Shown in pieces: positions 1 to 7,581 of a DNA stretch of 30,659 bases. Every line of letters begins with the position of its first letter. The first letter of the stretch is position 1. The notes below the pieces were generated by a model that saw only the letters and a program-made list of their open reading frames with translations, ran no database searches and was not told the origin of the DNA. The stretch is from a virus, in the IMG/VR virus record IMGVR_UViG_3300035698_002641, positions 1-30,659 of that record, one strand, 5' to 3'. The position numbers were made by a program, and so were the translations under genes.

Positions 1-429
1 AATAGCAGGGCCATCTGTTCTGTGAAGTTTGCCATCATTATACCAATTCTTTTCACCACCTGACCAGATAACAGCCGGACCATCTTCTCTGTGGAGTTTG
101 CCGTTTTGCCACCATGCTTCTGTGCCATCTGTATAGGTAACAGCCGGGCCATCGGTTCTGTGGAGTTTTCCATTTAGCCACCATTCTTGTTCGCCATCTG
201 CCCAAATTCTAGCCGGGCCATCTTCTCTGTGGAGTTCGTCATTTAGATACCAAAATTTTGTGCCATCCACTCGAATAACAGCCGGACCATCTTCTCTATG
301 GCACTTGCCATTTAAATACCAAGATTCTGTGCCGTCTGCCCAAATAATAGCCGGGCCATCTTCTCTGTGGATGTTCCTATATGAATCATGATATTTAATT
401 GTGCCATCGGCTCTGACCATTTTCGACAT
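1..429 (-). CDS. HREDGPA-repeat (MORN-like) protein, 3' end beyond window
   Basis: The frame is open from an ATG at 427-429 to the left edge, 143 codons, with no stop seen. The protein begins MSKMVRADGTIKY and then consists of about 23-residue units of the form HREDGPA-x-I-x-x-DGT-x-x-W-Y-L-N-G-K, at least six of them, spaced by 69 nt in the DNA. This resembles MORN-variant or YwqK-type repeat proteins. Such repeats form extended beta-hairpin arrays, but no biochemical role can be assigned. The start lies 4 nt after the stop of the neighbouring repeat gene, and a GGAG overlapping that stop is the likely ribosome site. The same junction (TGGAGTTGATAGTATG) recurs at the right end of the window. 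The repeat architecture is certain; the function is unknown. Confidence 0.8.
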   Translation of the reverse strand, partial: MSKMVRADGTIKYHDSYRNIHREDGPAIIWADGTESWYLNGKCHREDGPAVIRVDGTKFWYLNDELHREDGPARIWADGEQEWWLNGKLHRTDGPAVTYTDGTEAWWQNGKLHREDGPAVIWSGGEKNWYNDGKLHRTDGPAI

Positions 430-433
430 ACTA

Positions 434-937
434 TCAACTCCACTTCATCATGAACATTGTTTTCTCAGGACAATCATTTGGGTATATTTTGTTAACATAG
501 TCTTGGAAACTGAGCTGTTTTCCATTTACCCACCACTCCCTTGTGCCAGTTGAATAGATAACAGCCGGGCCATCTTCTCTATGGATTCTGCCATTTAGAT
601 ACCATGCTTTTCTGCCATCCGGATTGGTAATAGCAGGACTATCTTCTCTATGGAGTTTGCCGTTTAGGTACCATTCTTGTCTGCCACCCGTATAGATAAT
701 AGCCGGACCATCTTCTCTATGGAGTTTGCCGTCTTGGTACCAAACTTGCTTCACTATATCTGCATTCTCGGTGTTACATGGTTTGGCACAATGAGTTTGG
801 TGCATTGTTCTAGAAAGGATAAACAATGGTCGTTTATAATAGGTTCTTCCGCCATGTTTATTGAATCGAAAATTCAATGGAATTATACCAAAAGTAGTAC
901 CAAAGTTAAATATCTTTTTCCAGATCGATAAAGTCAT
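434..937 (-). CDS. HREDGPA-repeat (MORN-like) protein with unique N terminus
   Basis: The protein has 167 residues. About 65 N-terminal residues are unrelated to the repeats and contain a cysteine pair (HCAKPC). Three to four HREDGPA...WYLNGK units follow, then a conserved tail, DYVNKIYPNDCPEK followed by MFMMKWS. The same tail closes the intact repeat gene at the right end of the window, so it defines the family. No good Shine-Dalgarno sequence precedes the ATG at 937, and a later start at Met45 is possible. The gene is translated just ahead of the left-edge paralogue. One repeat reads HREDSPA, a mild decay of the motif. Function is unknown; a YwqK-like antitoxin label would be name-only. 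Confidence 0.75.
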   Translation of the reverse strand: MTLSIWKKIFNFGTTFGIIPLNFRFNKHGGRTYYKRPLFILSRTMHQTHCAKPCNTENADIVKQVWYQDGKLHREDGPAIIYTGGRQEWYLNGKLHREDSPAITNPDGRKAWYLNGRIHREDGPAVIYSTGTREWWVNGKQLSFQDYVNKIYPNDCPEKTMFMMKWS

Positions 938-960
938 GTTTTTATTATAGAGAGATAAAA

Positions 961-1701
961 TTAGTTGTCAAGTGTAAACGTCATTCGTTCTTTACCGAAA
1001 CTTGTGTCTAACGGGTTCGGGGAGCCATGGAAAACAGCAATCGAACAATCAGAAGGAATAACATATTCTACCTCGGGTTGATAATAATCAATTGTTCCGC
1101 CGGTCTTCAGCCCGCCGTGCAATAGTTCCCATTTGTAACTCATTATCCATTCTCGAGGCCACCAGACCAATCCTGTGTGTGCAGAAAAGTATGCAGTAAT
1201 CCAATCTTGATCGCCCCTGTACATCTTCACAGCTTCTTCGCGGCCCTGTGAAAAAGATTCCCAAATGTTATAACTCATGTCAGGATGCCATTTCATGATA
1301 CTACTATTGCTAACCTGATACGTGGGTAAAAACTGTCGATTAAAATCCTGGCAAATATAGAATTTAGTAGAATCATTATGTGTATTGATTAACTTATCAA
1401 TTTCATCAAAGACTACTACGTCTAGATCTAGGTATAATACCCAATCATCGAATTCCATTAGTGATTGATTGAACAAGAACATTTTAAACCACCATGCTTC
1501 ACGTGGGCCGGTCATGTTTTCCCATTTCGGAGCTCTAACCACACGGCACGGAATATGTGAAAATTCTGATTCATCTCTATCGGTTAATATCACAAAATTA
1601 AAATCAACCTTAAGGTATGTTTTAACACTGTTGTATAACGGGATTACATATTCTGTCGGAGAATATTTGTCCCCAATACAAACACAAGCAACATTAATCA
1701 T
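961..1701 (-). CDS. Glycosyltransferase, GT-A fold with DxD motif
   Basis: The protein has 246 residues. An N-terminal beta strand (INVACVCIGDKY) leads into a nucleotide-sugar-binding type fold, and the metal-binding motif LYLDLDVVVF places Asp92 and Asp94 as the DxD pair. The stretch GPREAWWFKMFLF before it, and a histidine near the C terminus (VFHGSPNP), fit GT8-like enzymes that transfer a sugar from a UDP- or similar donor. Donor and acceptor cannot be predicted. An AAAGG precedes the ATG by a few bases. The gene follows the cupin gene by 36 nt, and the two probably share the late promoter at 2138. Family assignment is by motif only, so a remote GT-A relative outside GT8 is possible. Confidence 0.75.
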   Translation of the reverse strand: MINVACVCIGDKYSPTEYVIPLYNSVKTYLKVDFNFVILTDRDESEFSHIPCRVVRAPKWENMTGPREAWWFKMFLFNQSLMEFDDWVLYLDLDVVVFDEIDKLINTHNDSTKFYICQDFNRQFLPTYQVSNSSIMKWHPDMSYNIWESFSQGREEAVKMYRGDQDWITAYFSAHTGLVWWPREWIMSYKWELLHGGLKTGGTIDYYQPEVEYVIPSDCSIAVFHGSPNPLDTSFGKERMTFTLDN

Positions 1702-1737
1702 ATTAACCTTTTACATCTAAAATATACTTATTTGGGC

Positions 1738-2112
1738 TTAACTTTCAAAAAGAATTTTTTTCTGTTTAGCAATCGGCGTGTCGACAATCTTTTCTACATC
1801 ATCTTCATCTAACTCGCAGTGGTGGATTTCTAGAAATTCTGCATCAGTAAAAGCTTCAATTTGATGAATGTGCCCGACCGGAATCATAGTAAACTCGCCC
1901 GGGTTTAATGTTGTATTATCAACTATTCCATTATTCTCAGGATCCCATACATGAACTATTACTTTGCCAGATATGATATATAATGCATTATTCTTAGAAA
2001 GGTGTCGGTGTTTCTCCGAGTAAGAACCTGCAACAATCATAATCCTATTTAACAAATAAGAACTATTTGCTTCTATTTCTTCTGTTACGCCCCATAGACT
2101 GCCTTGTTTCAT
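1738..2112 (-). CDS. Cupin-domain protein (sugar-phosphate isomerase type II-like)
   Basis: The 124-residue protein is a single cupin barrel. Motif 1 is visible as SEKHRHLSKNNALYIISGKV, with two metal-ligand histidines (HRH) and a downstream glycine. Motif 2 follows as PGEFTMIPVGHIHQIEA. The arrangement matches the C-terminal cupin of mannose-6-phosphate isomerase/GDP-mannose pyrophosphorylase proteins. That suggests a sugar-phosphate or nucleotide-sugar step feeding the neighbouring glycosyltransferases, but a purely binding role is possible. An AAGGAA lies just upstream of the ATG, and a perfect TATAAATA on the same strand lies 26 nt upstream. It is divergent from the plus-strand glycosyltransferase at 2176. 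Confidence 0.75.
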   Translation of the reverse strand: MKQGSLWGVTEEIEANSSYLLNRIMIVAGSYSEKHRHLSKNNALYIISGKVIVHVWDPENNGIVDNTTLNPGEFTMIPVGHIHQIEAFTDAEFLEIHHCELDEDDVEKIVDTPIAKQKKILFES

Positions 2113-2137
2113 ATTTTTCCTTATTATGATAGCATAT

Positions 2138-2145
2138 TATTTATA
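2138..2145 (-). promoter_or_regulatory. T4-type late promoter for the cupin-glycosyltransferase pair
   Basis: TATAAATA on the minus strand is the T4 late consensus. It lies 26 nt upstream of the cupin ATG, leaving room for a short leader with AAGGAA. Confidence 0.6.
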
Positions 2146-2148
2146 AGA

Positions 2149-2156
2149 AATAAATA
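2149..2156 (+). promoter_or_regulatory. T4-type late promoter for plus-strand glycosyltransferase
   Basis: AATAAATA on the plus strand is one mismatch from the late consensus. It lies 20 nt upstream of the TTG start at 2176, with AGGAGA in between. It sits 3 nt from the opposing minus-strand element, making a compact divergent promoter pair. Confidence 0.5.
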
Positions 2157-2175
2157 TATTCATAGGAGAACAACA

Positions 2176-2856
2176 TTGAACAATATTTACATAGGATGGG
2201 ATCCTCGCGAGGATATTGCATTCCAAGCTTGCGAACACAGTATCCTTAAACGAGATACTAGCGGAGCAACAATTATACCACTTAAACAACCTCAATTAAG
2301 GGACATGGGGGTATATTGGAGAGAAGCTGACATACTTTCGAGTACAGATTTTACTTTTACAAGATTTTTGGTTCCTCATTTAAACAACTACCAAGGGTGG
2401 GCTGTTTTTTGTGATTGCGATATGATCTGGAAAATAGATGCACAGGAAATATTTGACTTATGCGACGACCAATATGCCGTCATGGTGGTTAAACACGACT
2501 ATACTCCTGCCGAAGGTATGAAAATGGATGGCAAGGCGCAATTGCCTTATCCTAGAAAAAATTGGAGCTCTATGGTGTTGTGGAATTGTGCTCACCCTAG
2601 TAATCAAATAATCACATGCGATACAGTAAATTCAGAATCAGGCGCATTTTTACATAGGTTCTCATGGTTAGATGACAATGAGATTGGTGAGATCAGCCTA
2701 GAGTATAATTGGTTAGTTGACTGGTATCATGAACCAGATAACGGAGAACCAAAAATTCTACATTATACCGAAGGTTCTCCGATTTTCAAAGAATACAGGC
2801 ATTGTAGTTATAGTCAAGATTTTATCAGCGAACTTATCGATATGTACAAAACCTAG
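2176..2856 (+). CDS. Glycosyltransferase, GT-A fold with DCD motif
   Basis: The start chosen is TTG at 2176 because AGGAGA lies 6 nt upstream and the protein then begins MNNIYIGWDPREDIAFQAC, a good first strand. The ATG at 2104 lies upstream of the promoter. The 226-residue protein has a DCD metal-binding motif at residues 80-82 (VFCDCDMIW), an acceptor-side region with WSSMVLWNCAHP, and a C-terminal His-Tyr (ILHYTEGSP). This is a typical layout of small bacterial and phage GT-A transferases. The gene stands alone on the plus strand, and its TAG shares the palindrome CTAG with the stop of the opposing methyltransferase gene. Substrates are unknown. Confidence 0.75.
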   Translation: MNNIYIGWDPREDIAFQACEHSILKRDTSGATIIPLKQPQLRDMGVYWREADILSSTDFTFTRFLVPHLNNYQGWAVFCDCDMIWKIDAQEIFDLCDDQYAVMVVKHDYTPAEGMKMDGKAQLPYPRKNWSSMVLWNCAHPSNQIITCDTVNSESGAFLHRFSWLDDNEIGEISLEYNWLVDWYHEPDNGEPKILHYTEGSPIFKEYRHCSYSQDFISELIDMYKT

Positions 2857-3530
2857 ATATGACAGATGTAGTATGGGCGTGTTGCAACTTGTCCGTCTAC
2901 CCTTGGTGAAAAATGGAAAAACTTTCTTAATACTTCTTCGAATTCTTGTTGTGAATAATCTGTTCCTGCTGTCCATTTCTTAGCTTTTGGATCATGCTCG
3001 GTTGGAAATTCAATCATAACATATTTGTTAGCCTTCATACATAATGCTTCGACAATAGATTCCATGCTATTAAATTGTTCAGTCCTGGAATACAGATGAT
3101 GTATTACGTTGAATGCTGAAACTAAATCATATCTCTGTTTTGATTTAGTCCACTCTTCAAGATTTGCAATAGCGAACCCAGCGTTTTTAATACTATACCT
3201 AGATGCCAACGATTTACACATGAAAATGTATTCTTCATTATAATCAATGCCAACGCTATGGATATTTTCTAATGCGTTCTTAAACACAAAAAATCCTAAA
3301 TTACTTCCAAAATCAGCATATGATTCATATTCTAACTCAGCAGCATATTCATCAAACAATGCGGCTTTCTTCTCAGTGTCGGTCCATTTTCTACTATTTT
3401 TGTCATTAGCAATACAACGAATTTGATCCTTGCTTAGATCATAATTTTGATAGCCACGAATCTCAGAACTATTGCCGGCTGGGCCTCCGTGTGTAATGCT
3501 AATAATATCAGCTTTTTCAAGTGTGGTCAT
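2853..3530 (-). CDS. Class I SAM-dependent methyltransferase
   Basis: The start at 3530 (MTTLEKADI) is preferred over the longer frame from 3596 because GAGG lies just upstream; it overlaps the kinase-like gene by 14 nt. The 225-residue protein has SAM motif I as YADFGSNLGFF (residues 71-81), an acidic strand-2 end (VGIDYNEEY), and a motif-IV-like YDLVSAFNVIHHLYSR. This is a Rossmann-type methyltransferase, and O-methylation of a sugar is plausible given the neighbours. It is translated directly after a kinase-like gene, matching the domain pair that is fused in the gene at 10567-11799. The acceptor is unknown. Confidence 0.75.
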   Translation of the reverse strand: MTTLEKADIISITHGGPAGNSSEIRGYQNYDLSKDQIRCIANDKNSRKWTDTEKKAALFDEYAAELEYESYADFGSNLGFFVFKNALENIHSVGIDYNEEYIFMCKSLASRYSIKNAGFAIANLEEWTKSKQRYDLVSAFNVIHHLYSRTEQFNSMESIVEALCMKANKYVMIEFPTEHDPKAKKWTAGTDYSQQEFEEVLRKFFHFSPRVDGQVATRPYYICHI

Positions 3531-4503
3531 GTATATACCTCGATGCGGTTTTCCAGGTGCTAGGCTCGCACCAATCGTAGTTTGCCATTTTTTCAAAAAT
3601 GCCTTTGGCTAATTGACTTGTTAACACGTTAGGAATTATATAATCCTTGATCTCTCTCGTTAATTCCGGAGATACTTGTATGGTACTGCTATGCACATTA
3701 ATTGTTGTAGGTTGTTTGCTATATCTGCAATACCAGTATTCTAAGTGCATGACAAATTGCAACATTATAAAATCACTCGAAGCTATAATAAGACTGCGTT
3801 TAGTAGCCTGAGGAGTAACTAACAATTCCGGATATTGATCAAATGATTCTAATCGTACTATGCCCGCGCCGCCATAGTCTGTCCATTTCACATTTCCTTT
3901 ATCGTCTTTCATATAATTTAAGTCACTAAATCCTAGATCCCAGATGCACATCTCAGTGTTAGCCAATAGCCATTTATTTGTTAGCGCGATTTCAATTGTA
4001 TCTTTGTAAAATGCCTCTAGGTTACGTTCTGCAGGAGTATATGTATCATGGTCATTGCTAATCGGCCGATACATAAAATCAGATTTGACAATCCATTTGT
4101 CAAACGCAACATGAGTCTTTACGCCAATCTTTCCTAATCTTGCAAATTCACTCATTATCATTTTTGCATGATGGTAATAATCTTTGCCATATTGTTTGAA
4201 CACTTTAACTAGATAATATTCATCCGGATTTTGATACTTATGACCGATACATGCATATCCGTCTTTGCCATACCCCAAATTCTCTGTAATATTGAATCCA
4301 TATGCTGCCCTAATGTAGGTCCGACCTTCTATCACCTCTGCAATAACTGGGCGTAAATCTTGACATTGAATAGCCTGCAGGCAAACGTCTGGGCGATCCA
4401 AATTATTCCGAATATGAAGTACAGTTTCTTCATTGCAGTTATCTATCCCCGGAACATCGTTAATGCTTTCAAAATATTTAATTCGGGTTGGTTTGTTTTT
4501 CAT
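3517..4503 (-). CDS. Protein-kinase-fold (sugar or lipid kinase-like) protein
   Basis: The start at 4503 (MKNKPTRIKYFES) is chosen over 4521 because GGAAAG sits about 6 nt upstream. In 328 residues there is a glycine-rich loop (LGYGKDGYACIGHKY, about 77-90), an ATP-contacting lysine (YYLVKVFKQY, Lys100), a catalytic-loop-like segment WDLGFSDLNYM (Asp189, Asn196) and a metal-binding Asp in WTDYGGAG (Asp209). These match the eukaryotic-like kinase fold shared by aminoglycoside, LPS and sugar kinases. With the overlapping methyltransferase gene it resembles a split version of a WbdD-type kinase/methyltransferase that caps O-antigen chains. That functional reading is inference; the fold call is moderately strong. 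Confidence 0.6.
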   Translation of the reverse strand: MKNKPTRIKYFESINDVPGIDNCNEETVLHIRNNLDRPDVCLQAIQCQDLRPVIAEVIEGRTYIRAAYGFNITENLGYGKDGYACIGHKYQNPDEYYLVKVFKQYGKDYYHHAKMIMSEFARLGKIGVKTHVAFDKWIVKSDFMYRPISNDHDTYTPAERNLEAFYKDTIEIALTNKWLLANTEMCIWDLGFSDLNYMKDDKGNVKWTDYGGAGIVRLESFDQYPELLVTPQATKRSLIIASSDFIMLQFVMHLEYWYCRYSKQPTTINVHSSTIQVSPELTREIKDYIIPNVLTSQLAKGIFEKMANYDWCEPSTWKTASRYIHDHT

Positions 4504-5389
4504 CGATATCTTTCCATGCATATCCAGAACGAATCTCGGATATGGTATATTGGCTATTGCTTAACCAATTAACTAAATCTTGTCTAGCCGGTTCCTTATC
4601 AAGCAATGGTGATTGTATTCCTTCTGCTAAATCGCCAATAACAAACCTAATAGGAAAACAACAAGAATGTTGATTGACTATTACCGGAATGCCTCTAAGT
4701 GTAGCAGTCAATGCAATTATACTATTGTACGCTATTACACAACCAGAAGATTGCAAATCTTCTTCAAGTGGACATGATGGTTTATTCTTTGCAACTCTAA
4801 TTAGGTTTCCTAATTTGTCTACTATAGGTTCATTGGGTTTTGATCTAACTATGACTTGTTCAAATTCATCTGCGGGTAACACTTCTTTTAAGTTATGCAA
4901 TATTTTCTCTGTCCAATTATGTGCATTAAAATACCAAGCTACTGCGTTTGTTGGAGGGCAGATTAGGATTTTCTTACTTCGTTGTGTGCCTGTCTTCCAT
5001 GGCTTCATAGTATAATTCTCTATAAAATTCTGTGTAAATCTAGAAGAATCTATAGTATCCAGCCACGACATGCTATGATGATTTTTAGTGATTCGGAGCC
5101 ATGCATTAGGACTATACCCGGCATTGAAATAAGCGTGATCGACGTAAAATCTATCGATGCCTCGAGAAGCTGCGGTTTGTAACATAGTACCTGTGCCACG
5201 TAAGATGCCTAATGTAGCAACTGCGTCAACGTCTTCTGGAATTCCGTATTTTATAAAATGTTCTATAGGATAATGTAATACCTCTGATGTTGGCGACGCA
5301 ATCCTAGCACCAGCAGCAAACACTTCTGTAATCTCTGACGTTAATGCCCGACCTGTTCCATAGACTACAAGCTTTTTATAATCTGCCAT
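4478..5389 (-). CDS. Capsule-synthesis-like (KpsC/KpsS-type) protein, paralogue 1
   Basis: The protein has 303 residues. The N-terminal half starts as a nucleotide-binding-like strand (KKLVVYGTGRALTSE). The C-terminal half carries the pattern of capsule polysaccharide synthesis proteins: VIVRSKPNEP, then an aspartate-leading segment, CVIAYNSIIALTATLRGIPVIV, and a tail with SEIRSGYAWKDI. The NS...A...GIPV block is the typical acceptor/donor cleft of Kdo-transferase-like GT-B enzymes. The C-terminal half is clearly related to 5365-6204 and more weakly to 13458-14327. It overlaps the upstream paralogue by 25 nt and the downstream kinase-like gene by 26 nt, so these are translationally coupled. 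The exact reaction is unknown. Confidence 0.6.
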   Translation of the reverse strand: MADYKKLVVYGTGRALTSEITEVFAAGARIASPTSEVLHYPIEHFIKYGIPEDVDAVATLGILRGTGTMLQTAASRGIDRFYVDHAYFNAGYSPNAWLRITKNHHSMSWLDTIDSSRFTQNFIENYTMKPWKTGTQRSKKILICPPTNAVAWYFNAHNWTEKILHNLKEVLPADEFEQVIVRSKPNEPIVDKLGNLIRVAKNKPSCPLEEDLQSSGCVIAYNSIIALTATLRGIPVIVNQHSCCFPIRFVIGDLAEGIQSPLLDKEPARQDLVNWLSNSQYTISEIRSGYAWKDIDEKQTNPN

Positions 5390-6204
5390 GCAACCCCCGA
5401 TTCTATTTCTTCATGGGTGAATTGTCGATTAGCTAGTAGGTTAATGTGATCGTTTATTACAGCTAACGGATATGGATCCTCGCAATCAATATATTTAATA
5501 AAGGAATCCGAAGGATCGTGCGAACAGTAAACCGCTGATGATACGGGGCCAGTATAAACTACCTTTCTTGCAAGCAATGCATCGACGGCTACATTGCTAG
5601 CTAAAGTGTATACAATTGATACGCCGTCTAGATCTTCTTGCAATGTAGGGCCGGGGCCAACAGCATCTGGCCCCGAAGTGGTTTGATTACGAGGTTTACG
5701 CCGTATCCTGATCTTCTTATTTGTATGCGGTTCGATACGAAGAATGGATTTCGTAATCCATTCTTCTTCTGAAATGCCTTCTAGATATTGTGTTATATAA
5801 TTTGACGAACTAGCAATTAAAATATCTCCATGGATGTGATAAGAAGGTTCTTGCGCCTCAATGCCCATTTCTTGCCGACGGGTTTTGTCCTCGCCCGCAT
5901 GAAAACAATTAACAAACGTATTATGAATAGAATTCTTGCTTACTCGCCAGTAAAACTTCTTGTCGGGTTCAAATTTAGAATACCGATGAAAATAAGGCAT
6001 GTCCCAAAAATACCACGTAACCCCCTCATCAATATGCTGTTGTATAATTTCTCTATTATTTTCGATAAATCCCCAAAACATACTGGGTTCGCCGGTGTAT
6101 TCTCTCTTTGTAACCATTTTTGCGCCTGGGATGCCTTTGAGAAGACTTTCCATGACCCAATTGCATTTACTCGCAGGGTTCTGTGTGTTCGGGTATAACC
6201 ACAT
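5365..6204 (-). CDS. Capsule-synthesis-like (KpsC/KpsS-type) protein, paralogue 2
   Basis: The protein has 279 residues. A GT-B-like C-terminal domain shows IRIRRKP, an aspartate-leading segment and VYTLASNVAVDALLARKVVYTGP, the SN...A...(G/R)KPV-like block of KpsC/KpsS-type proteins. It ends HEEIESGVAWQIIKSL, which parallels SEIRSGYAWKDI of the downstream paralogue. The N-terminal half (WLYPNTQNPASKCNWVMES) differs from paralogue 1, suggesting a different acceptor. The start follows the upstream fusion gene's stop by 6 nt. A sugar-transferase role in making a surface glycan is the best guess; sequence alone does not name the sugar. Confidence 0.55.
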   Translation of the reverse strand: MWLYPNTQNPASKCNWVMESLLKGIPGAKMVTKREYTGEPSMFWGFIENNREIIQQHIDEGVTWYFWDMPYFHRYSKFEPDKKFYWRVSKNSIHNTFVNCFHAGEDKTRRQEMGIEAQEPSYHIHGDILIASSSNYITQYLEGISEEEWITKSILRIEPHTNKKIRIRRKPRNQTTSGPDAVGPGPTLQEDLDGVSIVYTLASNVAVDALLARKVVYTGPVSSAVYCSHDPSDSFIKYIDCEDPYPLAVINDHINLLANRQFTHEEIESGVAWQIIKSL

Positions 6205-6210
6205 TTTGTA

Positions 6211-7581
6211 TTATTTTTCACCTTTGTAATGTGTTAAGAAATGGTCTAGGTCTTCTGGAGTTCCTATTCCCCACATTCCGGGAATCTCTTTAATTCTCAC
6301 TTTTCCGCCTCGTGCTATAAGTTCATTGAATGCTGGGCAGACGTAAAATTCCCCGTTGGTGCGAATGTTCTTTTCAATCATCTGTTCTACTGCCCATACA
6401 TAATCTTCACCTTTGCCCCAATAATAAATTCCGACTGTTGCGTTGGTACTGATTGGGTCTTTCTCTGCTACTAGATCAACCCAATTATCTTCATCTAACC
6501 TCGCATAACTCCATTTCGGATGTGTATTCGGAAACGTGATAATGCCGCCGTCGATGCCCTCTGTTGAAAATGCATACAGAACTTCATTGCTATTCCATTC
6601 TAAAAATTGATCACTATTTGCAATCAACAATGGTTCATCATTATCTATCAGTTCTTTTGCTAGCATTGTAGTACATGCTGCGCCCTCTGTCAATCCATTA
6701 GTTTGTATTATCGTGCAGCCAGGTTTGATCAGATTCAACACGGTTTCTAGATTGTATTTTTTGTAATGATCCTCTTGCACAATGAAGATATAATTAGCTT
6801 CGATGTTCAGATTTTCAACTACTACTTGGATCATTGGTTTCTGGTTAACTTCTATCAAGGGTTTCGGAAAAGTGTATCCTGCTTGTTGAAAACGAGAACC
6901 GGCGCCCGCCATTGGTATTAGTACATTCATCTTCTTATTTCTCCATGGAATAGAAGGCCTGCGCGAATTGCTTATTTCTTCTATTGTTAATTTAAGTTTT
7001 GCTAATGTTAGGTCTGCTGGATCTTTCACCGGGAGTAAATTACAACCGGCATTAATCACCGCTTGCCGACCTATATGACTGTCTTCGATAACTAACGTCT
7101 CCGAAGGGTTTGCGTCAGCTTTTAACATGCATTGAAAATACATCTCAAAATGAGGCTTGGATTTAACAACGTCTTGGTTGCTATACCAAAAGTCAAGATA
7201 TTCTATAATACCAAGTTGTAACAAACTCATCTTCACTGTATTGCGAACAGCGTTACTCGCACAAGCTATTGTATATCCTTGTTTCTTGAGATATCTCATC
7301 ATTTCAATTAATTTAGGATCTGCAGATATCTTCTCTTTCAATATTGTTATCGTGTGTGTTTGTTTTTCTGCTGCAATTGAAGAATGAGTCTCAATCGGCA
7401 ACCCTTTAGTCTTTGTTAACAATTTGAGCTTTTCGTTAGTAGGCAACCCATCGTATGTGCTTAGGTGTTCTTCGATTGGAATTTGGTATTCTTTGGGAAG
7501 CGCGCGATTCAAAGCAAGAAAATGTGTTTCTTTGCTTTCTATCAAAACCCCGTCTAGATCAAATATAATTAACTTGAGCAT
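6211..7581 (-). CDS. HAD phosphatase-sugar nucleotidyltransferase fusion
   Basis: The protein has 456 residues in two domains. Residues 1-210 are a HAD hydrolase of the phosphoglucomutase/phosphatase type: motif I FDLDGV with Asp8 and Asp10, a motif II serine in ACASNA, a lysine in VKSKPHFEMY and the acidic motif IEDSHIG (Glu166, Asp167). Residues 218-456 are a nucleotidyltransferase with MAGAGSRF (Gly225-Arg230 region), FPKPLIEV and ANSDQFLEW. Such enzymes make NDP-sugars from sugar-1-phosphates, so the fusion may dephosphorylate or isomerise and then activate one sugar. The second domain starts at an ATG (6928-6930) with GGAG 10 nt upstream, so a separate nucleotidyltransferase chain may also be made. 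It overlaps the upstream GDPD-like gene by 13 nt. Confidence 0.8.
   Translation of the reverse strand: MLKLIIFDLDGVLIESKETHFLALNRALPKEYQIPIEEHLSTYDGLPTNEKLKLLTKTKGLPIETHSSIAAEKQTHTITILKEKISADPKLIEMMRYLKKQGYTIACASNAVRNTVKMSLLQLGIIEYLDFWYSNQDVVKSKPHFEMYFQCMLKADANPSETLVIEDSHIGRQAVINAGCNLLPVKDPADLTLAKLKLTIEEISNSRRPSIPWRNKKMNVLIPMAGAGSRFQQAGYTFPKPLIEVNQKPMIQVVVENLNIEANYIFIVQEDHYKKYNLETVLNLIKPGCTIIQTNGLTEGAACTTMLAKELIDNDEPLLIANSDQFLEWNSNEVLYAFSTEGIDGGIITFPNTHPKWSYARLDEDNWVDLVAEKDPISTNATVGIYYWGKGEDYVWAVEQMIEKNIRTNGEFYVCPAFNELIARGGKVRIKEIPGMWGIGTPEDLDHFLTHYKGEK

Noticed and set aside
677-931. Plus-strand 84-residue frame
   Set aside because: It is antisense to the repeat gene, with no ribosome site and no protein-like features.
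434-937. YwqK-type antitoxin of a toxin-antitoxin system
   Set aside because: Only the repeat type resembles YwqK annotations; no toxin gene lies next to any copy.
3517-4503. HipA-like toxin kinase
   Set aside because: No HipB-like partner; the context is glycan synthesis and the partner is a methyltransferase.
4674-5015. Plus-strand 113-residue frame
   Set aside because: Antisense shadow of the capsule-synthesis-like gene without a start signal.
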